DNA of 64,000 nucleotides from Amycolatopsis nalaikhensis (GCF_030264295.1 NZ_CP127173.1:10237501-10301500), one strand, 5' to 3'; numbered from the stretch's first letter, positions 1 through 8,219 are shown. The notes: a model not told the origin generated them from the sequence alone. Numbers and translations: made by a program.

Positions 1-456
1 ACGACGCTGGTCGCCCACGAGCCCCCGGCGGTCCACCTGATGCCGGACGCGGGCGGCTGGCTCGAAGCGGCCGCGGAACAGGTGCGGCTGGCCCGCTCCG
101 GCGAGCTGATGACCGCGGTGACGCGCTTCGCCGACGCGATCGCGGGCGCGGCCCTGCCCGACCTGCCCAACATCCGCCTCCCCCACGAGGCCGACTGGAT
201 CCGGCTGTTCGACCGCGAGCTGACCGAGTTCTTCGACTACCTGCCCGATCTGCGGGCGCTGCGGAAGGCCAGTACGGAGATCTTCCCCGTGGCGGGGGAA
301 GGGAGTCGCGGGCACTACCACTACCAGCCCGCGAAGATCCTGGCCTTGGAGCTGGGGTTGCCGTTCACCGAGATGCCGGGGGCGCATCTGGCTCCGCAGC
401 GGAACCCGGGGAAGTTCGCGGCCGCGTTGAAAGACCTCCTCAACCCGGAGCTCTGA
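1..456 (+). CDS. alpha/beta hydrolase, C-terminal part (5' end outside window)
   Basis: The reading frame is open from base 1, so the gene starts upstream; only about 151 C-terminal residues are seen. The first residues include Ala-His-Glu-Pro-Pro, a sequence common just after the nucleophile-elbow strand in alpha/beta hydrolases. Near the end, Pro-Gly-Ala-His-Leu-Ala-Pro has the position and look of the catalytic histidine loop. The nucleophile and acid lie outside the window or cannot be assigned, so substrate is unknown. Family assignment is from these motifs and is an inference. A 172-base gap follows before the next start codon; it shows no clear hairpin terminator. Confidence 0.6.
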   Translation, partial: TTLVAHEPPAVHLMPDAGGWLEAAAEQVRLARSGELMTAVTRFADAIAGAALPDLPNIRLPHEADWIRLFDRELTEFFDYLPDLRALRKASTEIFPVAGEGSRGHYHYQPAKILALELGLPFTEMPGAHLAPQRNPGKFAAALKDLLNPEL

Positions 457-628
457 GCCGGAAAGGCCAAAAAGCAGACAGACTCGCGACAGATTCTGTC
501 CACCTTCCCCGCTATTCCAACAAATCGGCCACAGCTCAATCCACAATCGGCACCCGCGCGTCGGTGATCGATTCGCGCACGTATGCTCGCGGCCCGGCGG
601 ATCAGTGACCGAGGGTGGAGGATCGCCG

Positions 629-937
629 ATGACCGAGACCGAGTTGTCCCGTGCCGTGGTGGCCGTGCTGGCGCACTACTTGCAACGGCGCGCCGAAGCC
701 GGCCAGGCCGCTTTCGACGCACCCTTGGAAGGGTTGCTCGCCCAGGTTCACGCGCGCTTTTCCGAGCCCTTTCTCGAGGAAGTGTTCGTGCGGTTCACCA
801 CCGCCCGTCGGGGCCGGTCGAAACGGACGCGATGCGGCTCTACCTCGGCCAGGAAATAGCCAAGGACGGCGACTTCGCCCGGCAGCTGCGGTCCGCGCTC
901 GGCGGACGGAAGGCGGGCAAGGTGAAAGACATCCCAG
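629..937 (+). pseudogene. 5' part of a broken membrane-protein gene (cytoplasmic helical domain), cut by IS110 insertion
   Basis: An ATG at 629 follows a good ribosome site (GGTGGAGGA, 614-622). It opens a frame of about 57 residues starting Met-Thr-Glu-Thr-Glu-Leu, which then runs to a stop at 857-859. A convincing continuation lies in another frame from about 815 (Glu-Thr-Asp-Ala-Met-Arg-Leu, then Asp-Phe-Ala-Arg-Gln-Leu-Arg), so one base seems lost or gained near 795-815. The frame is then interrupted at about 938 by the IS110 element. The short helical domain resembles the small adaptor-like N-terminal modules found in actinobacterial conflict proteins, which is an inference. The transmembrane and extracellular part lies beyond the element (2414-3115). 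The frame break could be real decay or a sequencing indel. Confidence 0.6.
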
Positions 938-949
938 GAGCTTGTAATG

Positions 950-2176
950 TCAAGCTGCAACATTCTCGGCGTGATGCGACCAGGCGGTCGTCTCGTCGTA
1001 GCGGGTGCCGGTTTTGAGGCAGCCGTGCAGGATGCCGACGAGCCGGTTGGCCAGTTGGCGCAGGGCGGCGTTGTGCCCGGCTCCTCGGGTGCGTTGCCGG
1101 TCGTAGTAGGCCCGTGCGCCGGGCGAGGCTTTGAGCGCGGCGAACGCCTGGGCCATCAGCGCGTCGATCAGCCGGTCGTTGTGGACGAACCGGGCCAGGG
1201 CGACCTTTTTCTTGCCCGACGCGCGGGTGATCGGGGAGGTGCCGGCGTAGTTCTTGCGGGCTTTGGCGGTGGCGTAGCGGTGCGGGTCGTCCCCGAACTC
1301 GGCGAGCACCCGGGCGCCGAGCACCGCTCCCAGCCCGGGCTGGGAGGCGATGATCTCAACGGCCGGGTGCTGCCCAAAATGGGTCTCCACCTGCCCCTGC
1401 AAGGTCTTGACCTGAGTGTTGAGTGTGGTCAGGACCGCGATCAGTGCCTGGACCGAGGCGGCGTAGGCCTCCGCCACGATCTCGGGCTGGCCGAGGTGCT
1501 CGGACCGCAGCGCGGCCTGCACCGCCGCAGCTTTCTCCGCGATGTTCTTGCGGCGCGCGCGTTTCAGCGCGCCACTGATCTGGGCGATCGTCAGCCGGGC
1601 GGCCCGCGCCGGGGTCGGGGCCTTGGCCAGCAGTTCCAGGGTGTCGGCGGCGTCGAGGTCCTCGAACGCGACGAGCGCGGCCGGGAAGTAGTCGAGCAGC
1701 GCGTGCCGAAGCCGCTGGGTGTGCCGGGTCCGCTCCCAGACCATCGTCTTGTGAACGCGGGCCAGGACCTTGACCGCATCGGCGGTGGGGCTGTCCCCGG
1801 CGATCGGCCGCAGCTCGTGGGAGTGGGTGCGGGCCATATCCGCCAGCACGTGCGCGTCCCCGGCGTCGCTTTTGGCTCCCGACACCCCGAGCCGGTCCCG
1901 GAACCTGGCCGCCTGCAACGGGTTGACCGCCAGCACCGTGTAGCCGGCCGCGACCAGCGCGGCCACCCACGGGCCCCGGTCGGACTCGATCCCGACCAGC
2001 ACCTCCACGTCCTCGGCATCAGCTTCGCCAAGCTGCTCGCCGATCATCGCGTGCAGCCGGGCCATCCCCGCCACGCCCTCGGGCAGCCGGGCCCTGGCCA
2101 GCCGGCGACCCGAGTCGTCCATCAGCTCGACGTCGTGATGATCCTCGGCCCAGTCATCTCCCACGAACAGCCGCAA
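950..2176 (-). CDS. IS110-family DEDD transposase/recombinase
   Basis: The 408-residue product has the RuvC-like N-terminal domain with acidic residues Asp8, Glu64, Asp104 and Asp107 (the last two in Ser-Asp-Ala-Gly-Asp-Ala-His). The C-terminal transposase domain contains Ser-Gln-Pro-Gly-Leu-Gly and, near residue 315, Tyr-Ala-Gly-Thr-Ser-Pro-Ile followed by Arg-Ala-Ser-Gly, the region where the family keeps its catalytic serine. The length is normal for the family and no frame break is seen, so it may be active. It cuts and joins DNA using a bridge RNA encoded in the flanking non-coding end, as established for IS110 relatives. The stop codon lies only about a dozen bases inside the element end, so there is little room for RNA on the 3' side. 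Confidence 0.93.
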   Translation of the reverse strand: MRLFVGDDWAEDHHDVELMDDSGRRLARARLPEGVAGMARLHAMIGEQLGEADAEDVEVLVGIESDRGPWVAALVAAGYTVLAVNPLQAARFRDRLGVSGAKSDAGDAHVLADMARTHSHELRPIAGDSPTADAVKVLARVHKTMVWERTRHTQRLRHALLDYFPAALVAFEDLDAADTLELLAKAPTPARAARLTIAQISGALKRARRKNIAEKAAAVQAALRSEHLGQPEIVAEAYAASVQALIAVLTTLNTQVKTLQGQVETHFGQHPAVEIIASQPGLGAVLGARVLAEFGDDPHRYATAKARKNYAGTSPITRASGKKKVALARFVHNDRLIDALMAQAFAALKASPGARAYYDRQRTRGAGHNAALRQLANRLVGILHGCLKTGTRYDETTAWSHHAENVAA

Positions 2177-2413
2177 CAGCGCTTCCTCTCTCGATCCCGA
2201 TCACCCTGTGCAGCCCGCGGGAGAACCGTCAGCGACCTAATCAAGCAGTGCTTCCCGCCACGAACACGCAGGGCACGACATCCCAGCAGCGATCAACTCT
2301 CCCGGCCTGCCGGCAGGGGCACGGTCTTTCAGCAGGACTCAGCAGTCCAGGACAAAAAAGTGCTCACCCACCGGTCGGCTACCACCAGGAGTGTGCCGGA
2401 TGGCCACTCCCAG
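2177..2413 (-). ncRNA. candidate bridge RNA region of the IS110 element
   Basis: This is the non-coding stretch upstream of the transposase, the place where IS110 elements encode their bridge RNA. Positions 2277-2290 match the left insertion junction 928-941 at 13 of 14 bases. Positions 2236-2243 (CCTAATCA) are the exact reverse complement of the right flank at 2417-2424. Thus one segment is same-sense to one flank and another is antisense to the opposite flank, which is the bipartite layout expected of a target-binding loop. A CCTGCCGGCAGG palindrome lies between about 2302 and 2313. Transcription, exact ends and folding are not shown by the sequence; the 8-base match alone could be chance. 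Confidence 0.45.
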
Positions 2414-3115
2414 AACTGATTAGGACAACGGAAAGCCAAGCGCTGGGTCGCCGCGGCCGTCGGCGTCGTGCTGCTGCTGGCCGCCGTGTTCGTCGTCGCC
2501 CGGCTGACCCAGTCGCCGGTCCAGCCGGTCGCGGCCGCGCCGACCACCGTCACCGCCACGCCCACCAACCAGCCGGACACGCGCACGCCGCCGACGTCGA
2601 CCACGGAACCCGCACCGGAAACGAGCGAAACCGCCGGGTCCGCCGTCCCGGGCGACGGCAGCAGCGTGCCCAAGGGATCCCCGGTCTCGCTGCTCGACCT
2701 GCCCCTCACGAACAACGAATGGCACGTCCAGCACGGCGACCACGACGTGCAGCTCACGCAGTACCAGAACTCCCTGTGGACCATGCTGGCGACGTGCAAC
2801 AGCAGCGCTTATCGCGGCGAACAGCAGTTCCGGCTGAAGAACTTCACCCGCCTCGAAGTCAAAGCCGTCGGCACCGACTCGACCGCTTCCCCGGATCTCG
2901 CGGTGAAGTTCGAAGTGTTCCTGAACGACGACGGCGTCAACGCGAAACAGACCGTCGTCGTGAACCCCGGGGAAACCAAGACGCTCGCCGTCGACCTTCC
3001 GGCGAACGTCTTCGCGGTGAAACTCCGCACCTCGTTCACCACTCCCGCGGGCAAACCGTGCCGGAGTGGCAACGCGGTTTGGGGATCGCCTTTCGTCGTC
3101 GCCGCCGGGCGCTGA
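2414..3115 (+). pseudogene. 3' part of the broken membrane protein: transmembrane segment plus NPCBM-like extracellular domain
   Basis: After the IS110 element the frame is open from 2420. It reads Gly-Gln-Arg-Lys-Ala-Lys-Arg-Trp, then a hydrophobic helix of about 18 residues (around 2447-2506), then a Thr/Pro/Ser-rich stalk, then a beta-rich domain of about 130 residues ending Ala-Val-Trp-Gly-Ser-Pro-Phe-Val-Val. Positive residues before the helix predict the C-terminal part to be outside. The C-terminal pattern (Phe-Thr-Arg-Leu-Glu-Val ... Val-Phe-Leu-Asn-Asp ... Trp-Gly-Ser-Pro) resembles the NPCBM-like domain of the next gene, an inference. A GTG at 2468 could restart translation only inside the helix. 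Relative to the 629-937 fragment the frame differs by one, so a second small indel is present. Confidence 0.6.
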
Positions 3116-3140
3116 ACACCACCAGGACGGAGATCGGACC

Positions 3141-4079
3141 ATGAACACCGTCTTCATCAACTTCCGCGTCGGCGACGCCCAGGACACCGCCGTGCTGATC
3201 GACCAGAAGCTGTGCCGGGTCTTCGGCGTCGACAACGTCTTCCGGTCCAGCCGGTCGATTCCCAAGGGGGTCGCGTTCGACCCGGCCCTCGTCGAAGCCG
3301 TCACCGGCTGTGCGGTCTTCCTGGCGGTGATCGGGCCGAACTGGCTCACCCTCGAGCACGAGGGCAGGCGGCGGATCGACGCGCCCGCCGACTGGGTGCG
3401 CACCGAGATCGAGCTGGCGATCGCCGGCGGCAAGCCGATCATCCCGGTCCTGGTCGGCGACCGCCCGCGGCCCACCGCGGCCGAGCTGCCCCCGACCATC
3501 GCCGACCTGGCCGGGCGGCAGGACCTCCGGATCCACCACCGCACCGCGGAGTACGACCTCAAGCACCTCGTCGACGCGGTGCGGGAGCACCTCGGGCCGC
3601 GGCTTCCCCCGAGGCCCGAGGTTCCGGACTCGGCTCTGGTCACGACGCTGCCGCACGCGGGCGTGCCCTCCGACGTGCGCCTCGGACCGGCCGGCATCGA
3701 CGGCCATCTGTTCAGCGACAGCGTCATCCACCGCAGCGAGCTCTTCGCCCAGAGCCCTCGTGCCTCGATCGGCTTCAGTCTGGGCCGGAACTACCGGCGG
3801 TTCGAATCGACCGTCGGCGTCCTCGACAACGCGGCCGACGCGGACCAGGTCGGCGTCTTCCAGGTCTTCCTGGACGGGCAGCCGGGCCCCGAGGTGACCG
3901 CCGGGCTCGGGCGGTCCCGGGTGCTCCGGGCCGACGTCACCGACGTGCTGCGGCTCGAGCTGCGGTCGTACCGGCCGGGGACCACGGTGAGCCCGTTGCT
4001 CGCCGGTGCCCGGATGGCGGGCGGGTTGTCGAACCACCTGCCGGAGCTGGCGTGGGGCAACCCCGTGGTGCACTCCTGA
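3141..4079 (+). CDS. TIR domain protein with C-terminal NPCBM-like domain
   Basis: The start is ATG 3141; an upstream in-frame ATG (3066) lies inside the preceding gene. The 312-residue product has an N-terminal TIR domain (about 1-145): Val-Phe-Ile-Asn-Phe-Arg at the first strand, the Ser-Ile-Pro-Lys-Gly box near 39-43, and Trp85-Val-Arg-Thr-Glu89-Ile, where Glu89 sits where NADase TIRs keep the catalytic glutamate. A linker leads to a beta-sandwich (about 190-312) with Tyr-Arg-Arg-Phe-Glu-Ser-Thr-Val-Gly and a terminal Trp-Gly-Asn-Pro, like NPCBM/NEW2 carbohydrate-binding modules. No signal peptide or membrane helix is present, so it should be cytoplasmic. The broken gene just upstream carries a related C-terminal domain behind a membrane helix, suggesting a former sensor/effector pair. 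NAD cleavage or signalling is inferred. Confidence 0.75.
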   Translation: MNTVFINFRVGDAQDTAVLIDQKLCRVFGVDNVFRSSRSIPKGVAFDPALVEAVTGCAVFLAVIGPNWLTLEHEGRRRIDAPADWVRTEIELAIAGGKPIIPVLVGDRPRPTAAELPPTIADLAGRQDLRIHHRTAEYDLKHLVDAVREHLGPRLPPRPEVPDSALVTTLPHAGVPSDVRLGPAGIDGHLFSDSVIHRSELFAQSPRASIGFSLGRNYRRFESTVGVLDNAADADQVGVFQVFLDGQPGPEVTAGLGRSRVLRADVTDVLRLELRSYRPGTTVSPLLAGARMAGGLSNHLPELAWGNPVVHS

Positions 4080-4093
4080 GCCGACGCCGATCG

Positions 4094-5296
4094 TCAGACC
4101 ACCCGGACGCCGTCCTTCCACACCTCCCGGATGTTCGACGCCAGCGCCGGGAAGTCGTACGGATCCCCGGCCACCACCACGAGATCCGCCCGCAGCCCCG
4201 GCGCGACCCGCCCCAGCTCGCCGTCCAGCCCCATCAACCGGGCCGCCGACGACGTCGTCGCCTCCAGCACGTCGCCCGGTGTCATCCCGCACGCCGCCAT
4301 CAGGGCCAGTTCCTCGAGGTTCGTCCCGTGCGGGCCCACGCCGCTGTCCGTGCCCATCGCGATCCGGACTCCCGCCGCATACGCTCGGCGCAGCGAATCG
4401 CGATGGACCTCCACCACTTCACGCGCCTTCGCCACCACCGCGGCCGGGAGGTCCACTCCCGCGTCCGCCGCCCGGACCACGTTCACCGGCGCGATCAACG
4501 TCGGCACCAGCCACGTCCCGTGGCCCAGCATCAGCTCGATCGCCTCGTCGTCGAGGTAGATCCCGTGCTCGATCGAGCGCACCCCCGCGCGGACCGCGTT
4601 CTTGATGCCCGCCGCGCCCTGGGCGTGCGCCATCACCGGGCGGCCCTGCATCGCCGCCTCCGTCACCAGGACGTCCAGTTCCTCCGGGGTGAACTGGGAA
4701 TGCCTCGGGTCGTCGCGCGGGGACAGCACGCCGCCCGTCGTGCACACCTTCAGCACGTCCGCGCCCGCTCGCAGCAGCGTCCGGGCCACGCGGCGCATCT
4801 CGTCCGGCCCGTCCACCGTCGCGTCCGGGCGGCCCGGGTGCGGGACCAGCAGCGGGACGCACAGCCCCGACGGGTGCCACGCGTCGCCGTGGCCGCCCGT
4901 CGGGCTGATCAGGCCGATCGAAATCTGCAGGCGGGGCCCCGGGATCAGCCCGTCGTCCACCGCCTGCTTGATGCCGAGGTCGGCGCCCGACGCGTCGCGG
5001 ACCGTCGTGATGCCCAGGCCGAGCGTCGCCCACAGGTTCCGCGCCGCTTCGTAGAACTGGTAGGAAAACGGCTTCTGCACGCGGGCGAGCAGCCCGATGT
5101 CCGACACCGTCACGTGCACGTGGCAGTCGAACAACCCCGGCAGCAGCACCGTTCCCGCGCAGTCGACGCTCTCGTCGCCGTCCAGGTCCGTGCCGACGTC
5201 GACGATCCGGCCGTGCTCGACCACGACGTCGGCCGCCGCCGGGTCCGCGCCCGTGCCGTCGAACACCGAGCCGCCCGTGAAGACCGTGCGGGTCAC
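4094..5296 (-). CDS. metal-dependent amidohydrolase (imidazolonepropionase/prolidase-like)
   Basis: The 400-residue enzyme starts at GTG 5296, overlapping the symporter stop by 4 bases (GTGA). It shows the amidohydrolase metal pattern: Asp-Cys-His-Val-His after strand 1, Leu-Lys-Val-Cys-Thr-Thr-Gly-Gly with the candidate bridging lysine, Met-Ala-His-Ala-Gln-Gly, Ser-Ile-Glu-His-Gly and Gly-Thr-Asp-Ser-Gly-Val. The N-terminal small beta domain (Thr-Gly-Gly-Ser-Val-Phe-Asp-Gly) is typical. It likely hydrolyses an amide, dipeptide or cyclic amide in the cytoplasm. It is the last gene of a four-gene coupled operon with a transporter and an M20 hydrolase, so uptake followed by cleavage of acylated amino acids or peptides is a fair inference. 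Confidence 0.85.
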   Translation of the reverse strand: MTRTVFTGGSVFDGTGADPAAADVVVEHGRIVDVGTDLDGDESVDCAGTVLLPGLFDCHVHVTVSDIGLLARVQKPFSYQFYEAARNLWATLGLGITTVRDASGADLGIKQAVDDGLIPGPRLQISIGLISPTGGHGDAWHPSGLCVPLLVPHPGRPDATVDGPDEMRRVARTLLRAGADVLKVCTTGGVLSPRDDPRHSQFTPEELDVLVTEAAMQGRPVMAHAQGAAGIKNAVRAGVRSIEHGIYLDDEAIELMLGHGTWLVPTLIAPVNVVRAADAGVDLPAAVVAKAREVVEVHRDSLRRAYAAGVRIAMGTDSGVGPHGTNLEELALMAACGMTPGDVLEATTSSAARLMGLDGELGRVAPGLRADLVVVAGDPYDFPALASNIREVWKDGVRVV

Positions 5297-6720
5297 GCCG
5301 CCTCCTCCGAAACCACGGCCCGGCCCGCCAGGAGCCGTTCCACCACGACGGCCACCGCGAGCACGGCGACGTTCACCCCGAGCCCGACCAGGCCCACGTT
5401 GACGGTGCCGACCAGGTGGGTGTCCACAAAGGTCAGCCAGATGACGACGAGCTCGCCGGCGATCAGCCCGGCGAACACCGGGCCCTTCCCGACCGGTACC
5501 CGCCGCAGGAAGCCCAGCAGGTTGGCCGGGGCCAGCTGGACCGACCCCGAATAGGTGAGCAACAGCAGGTTGGCCAGCAGGTCCGGCCGGAAGATGCCGA
5601 GCACGAGGGCAAGGGTACTCGCGAGCACAACCGTGCCGTGGTTGATCCAGAACTGCCTGCGGCCGCTGCGGACGCGGACGATGTTGCGCGCCACCAGCGA
5701 CGAGATGCCGATCAGGATCCCGGCCGCCGGCACCATCGCCGTCGCCGTCGCGGCGACCACGACGATGCCCGTCACCCAGCCGGGCAATGCGTCTTTCGAC
5801 AGCGTCAGCAGTACGCCGTTCGGGTCACTCCCCTTGGGTACCACGATGATCGCGGCGAACCCGATCACCATCGGCAGCAGCAGGCACAGCTCGTAGACCG
5901 GCATCCAGGCGTAGTTGCGCCGCAGCACCTTCGGGTCGCGCGCGGACATCAGCGCCGGCCACGAGTGCGGCAGCGTCATCAGGCCGACGCCGATCGCGCT
6001 GACCAGCATGCTCGTCACGAACCACACGTGGTCGTTCGCTCCACTGTGGACGATCAGCTTCTCCGGGTGCAGCTGCTCGATCTTGTGGAAGACCGCGGGG
6101 ATGCCGCCCGCGAAGTGCGTCGGCACGGCGACGATCAGCACCACCAGCGCGACGAGCATGATCCCGTCCTTGAAGTACGACGTCGCCGCGACGCCGCGCA
6201 ACCCGGCCCACAGCACGAACGCGACCACCAGCACGCTGCCCGCGACCATGCTCAACGTCCCGGACGCGGTGTCGCCGGTGACGAGCCGGACGATCAGCCC
6301 GAGCCCGGTGATCTGCAGCTGCAGGTACGGCAGCACGAAGATCACGCCGAGCACCGCGGACAGCGTCCCGAGCGTCCGGCTGGAGTAGCGGTCCTCGAGG
6401 AAGTCGCCCTGGGTGAGGTAACCGCGGTCCTTCCCCATCGTCCACAGGCGCTTGGCGAGGAAGAACAGCACGACGTAGGCGATCGGCACGTACGGCAGCG
6501 CATACATCGCCGCGACACCGCCGGAGAACGCGAGCCCGGCCATGCCGAGGAAGGTGAAGGTGGTGAACACCTCCCCGGCCTGCAGGAACCACATGGTGAG
6601 CGCGCCGAAGCGGCGGCCGCCGACGGTCCACTCGGACAGGTCGGCGACGGGCTTGCGCCGCCCGACGAACCCCAGGACCCCGATCAGCACGATGCCCACG
6701 AGCGTGAAGGCGAGGATCAT
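5293..6720 (-). CDS. sodium:solute symporter family transporter
   Basis: The start ATG at 6720 overlaps the DUF3311 stop (ATGA). The 475-residue product has about 13 hydrophobic helices and the family sequence near the N-terminus (Ser-Glu-Trp-Thr-Val-Gly-Gly-Arg-Arg-Phe-Gly followed by a helix with Ala-Gly-Glu-Val-Phe-Thr-Thr-Phe-Thr-Phe). Such SSS proteins use a sodium gradient to import organic solutes. The small DUF3311 protein encoded just upstream is a regular partner of this subfamily. The substrate is unknown; the two hydrolases of the operon suggest an amide or peptide. Confidence 0.88.
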   Translation of the reverse strand: MILAFTLVGIVLIGVLGFVGRRKPVADLSEWTVGGRRFGALTMWFLQAGEVFTTFTFLGMAGLAFSGGVAAMYALPYVPIAYVVLFFLAKRLWTMGKDRGYLTQGDFLEDRYSSRTLGTLSAVLGVIFVLPYLQLQITGLGLIVRLVTGDTASGTLSMVAGSVLVVAFVLWAGLRGVAATSYFKDGIMLVALVVLIVAVPTHFAGGIPAVFHKIEQLHPEKLIVHSGANDHVWFVTSMLVSAIGVGLMTLPHSWPALMSARDPKVLRRNYAWMPVYELCLLLPMVIGFAAIIVVPKGSDPNGVLLTLSKDALPGWVTGIVVVAATATAMVPAAGILIGISSLVARNIVRVRSGRRQFWINHGTVVLASTLALVLGIFRPDLLANLLLLTYSGSVQLAPANLLGFLRRVPVGKGPVFAGLIAGELVVIWLTFVDTHLVGTVNVGLVGLGVNVAVLAVAVVVERLLAGRAVVSEEAA

Positions 6721-6926
6721 GCGTCGTCCTCCCCCGCGGCGCGCATCAGGCGCTCCGACAGCAGCAGCGCCGGGGTGAACATGAGGCACCAGAACGCGCC
6801 CCACACGATCATCCGCGGCAGCCCGAGCCACAGCCCGGTGGTGTTGACGAACGGCAGGAACGGCATCAGGACCAGCGCGACGACGGGCAGCAGCGGCGGC
6901 CAGTGGTAGCTGCGCACGGGCGTCAC
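6717..6926 (-). CDS. DUF3311 small membrane protein
   Basis: A 69-residue protein with two hydrophobic helices (about 9-30 and 37-57) and the DUF3311 look (Leu-Pro-Phe-Val-Asn-Thr, Pro-Arg-Met-Ile-Val-Trp-Gly). I choose the GTG at 6926 because it overlaps the M20 hydrolase stop as GTGA and gives the usual family length; longer upstream versions are shadows of that gene. It probably serves as the small subunit of the symporter encoded next, in the inner membrane. No catalytic residues are seen. Confidence 0.75.
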   Translation of the reverse strand: MTPVRSYHWPPLLPVVALVLMPFLPFVNTTGLWLGLPRMIVWGAFWCLMFTPALLLSERLMRAAGEDDA

Positions 6927-8116
6927 CCGGCCAGGAGCGCGAGGCGGCGGACGGCGAGCTCGGCCAGCAGCGCGGCGCCGTCGCCGAGCACGCTGTCGTC
7001 GAACCGGGCGCGCGGCGAATGGTTGTCCGGCGCGGTCGCCGGGTCCGTCGGGCAGGCGCCGAGGAACAAGTACGCGCCCGGAACCCGTTCGAGGACCCGG
7101 GAAAAGTCCTCCGACCCGGTGATCGGATCGGCCATCTCGGTGAACCGCTCCTCGCCGAAGACGTCGCGGATCGTGGCGGCGACGAAGTCGTACGCGCCGG
7201 CGTCGTTGACCGTCGCCGGGTACTCCGGCTCGTAGGTGACGTCGATGTCGAGCCCGTGCGCGGCGGCGATCCCGCGGCACACCTGGACCGCGCGCTCCCC
7301 CACGCGTTCGGCGACCTCCGGCGAGAACGACCGCAGCGTCGCCTCGAACACCGCGTCGTCCGGGATGATGTTGCGCCGGGTGCCCGCGTGGAACGAGCCG
7401 ACCGTGATCACCACGGGGTCGAAGACGTCGAAGGTGCGGGTGACCATCGTCTGCAGCGCGGTCACCATCTCGCAGGCGGCGGGGATGGGGTCCCGGGCGT
7501 CGTGCGGTGACGAGCCGTGCCCGCCGTCGCCGAGCACGCGGACCGCGAGGGCACCGGAGGCCGCCATCAGCGTGCCGGGCCGGGCGACGAAGTGGCCCTT
7601 CGCGTAGCTCGCGGCCGAAACGTGCAGGCCGTAGGCGGCGTCGACGTGCTTGCCGGACGCGGTCAGCACGCCTTCCTCGATCATGTGCCCGGCGCCGTCC
7701 CAGCCTTCTTCGCCGGGCTGGAACATGAACACGACGTCGCCGGGCAGGTCGGCCCGGCGCGCGGCGAGCAGCCGGGCCGCGCCGACGAGTCCCGCCGTGT
7801 GCAGGTCGTGGCCGCAGGCGTGCATGGCGCCGTCGAGGGTGGAGCTGAACTCCTCGCCGCTGGCTTCGGTCACCGGGAGCGCGTCCATGTCGCCGCGCAG
7901 CAGCACGGTTCCGCCCGGTTGGCCGCCGCGGAGAACCGCCGTGATCGACGAGAGGTTCTTGCCGAGGCTGACTTCGAGGGGCAGGCCGTCCAGCGCCGCG
8001 AGGACGCGTTCTTGGGTGCGCGGCAGGTGCAGCCCGATCTCGGGAATGCGGTGCAGGTCGCGGCGCAGGGCGACCAGTTCGTCGAGCAGGGCGGCGGCGT
8101 CGGAGCGCAGGTTCAT
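6923..8116 (-). CDS. M20-family amidohydrolase (N-acyl amino acid / hippurate hydrolase type)
   Basis: The 397-residue enzyme begins at ATG 8116 behind a G-rich ribosome site; an in-frame TTG at 8128 is less likely. Motifs of the M20D group are present: Asp-Leu-His-Arg-Ile-Pro-Glu near residue 20, Met-His-Ala-Cys-Gly-His-Asp for the first metal ligands, Gln-Pro-Gly-Glu-Glu-Gly for the catalytic glutamate, and His-Asn-His-like Asn-His-Ser-Pro near the C-terminus. It probably releases amino acids from N-acyl or N-aroyl conjugates in the cytoplasm. It is the first gene of the coupled operon 8116-4094 and is divergent from an Lrp-type regulator, so substrate-responsive control is likely. Confidence 0.88.
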   Translation of the reverse strand: MNLRSDAAALLDELVALRRDLHRIPEIGLHLPRTQERVLAALDGLPLEVSLGKNLSSITAVLRGGQPGGTVLLRGDMDALPVTEASGEEFSSTLDGAMHACGHDLHTAGLVGAARLLAARRADLPGDVVFMFQPGEEGWDGAGHMIEEGVLTASGKHVDAAYGLHVSAASYAKGHFVARPGTLMAASGALAVRVLGDGGHGSSPHDARDPIPAACEMVTALQTMVTRTFDVFDPVVITVGSFHAGTRRNIIPDDAVFEATLRSFSPEVAERVGERAVQVCRGIAAAHGLDIDVTYEPEYPATVNDAGAYDFVAATIRDVFGEERFTEMADPITGSEDFSRVLERVPGAYLFLGACPTDPATAPDNHSPRARFDDSVLGDGAALLAELAVRRLALLAG

Positions 8117-8147
8117 ACGGACCCCCAACCGGATCGTCGACTTATGC

Positions 8148-8161
8148 TGATCCGCAGATCA
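8148..8161. promoter_or_regulatory. palindrome between divergent Lrp regulator and M20 operon
   Basis: TGATC CGCA GATCA, five-base arms with a four-base spacer, lies midway in the 103-base divergent intergenic region. It is the only clear symmetric sequence there and could be the regulator's site. It does not match the classical Lrp consensus, so the link is an inference. Confidence 0.35.
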
Positions 8162-8219
8162 TGCAAGTGTCGAGCACATTCGCCGGGAAAATCCGACGGA
8201 ACCACCGTTTCGAGGGCAG

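Larger units (their letters stand above)
938..2413 (-). mobile_element. IS110-family insertion sequence
   Basis: The element holds one DEDD transposase gene and about 240 bases of non-coding DNA on its 5' side, the usual IS110 plan. No terminal inverted repeats are visible, as expected for the group. The hexamer TCCCAG occurs at both junctions (932-937 and 2408-2413), which I use to place the ends; the true core may be two bases within it. The resulting length is 1476 bp. Both flanks belong to the same kind of gene: a cytoplasmic domain on the left and a transmembrane plus extracellular domain on the right, so the insertion split one gene. Ends are uncertain by several bases. Confidence 0.75.

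Noticed and set aside
605..628. GTG 605 as start of the broken membrane-protein gene
   Set aside because: ATG 629 has GGTGGAGGA at suitable distance; the extra residues (Gly-rich) look like leader sequence.
947..2419. Long plus-strand open frame opposite the IS110 transposase
   Set aside because: It is a GC-rich antisense shadow: no domain, Gly/Arg/Val-rich composition, while the minus strand encodes a clear DEDD transposase.
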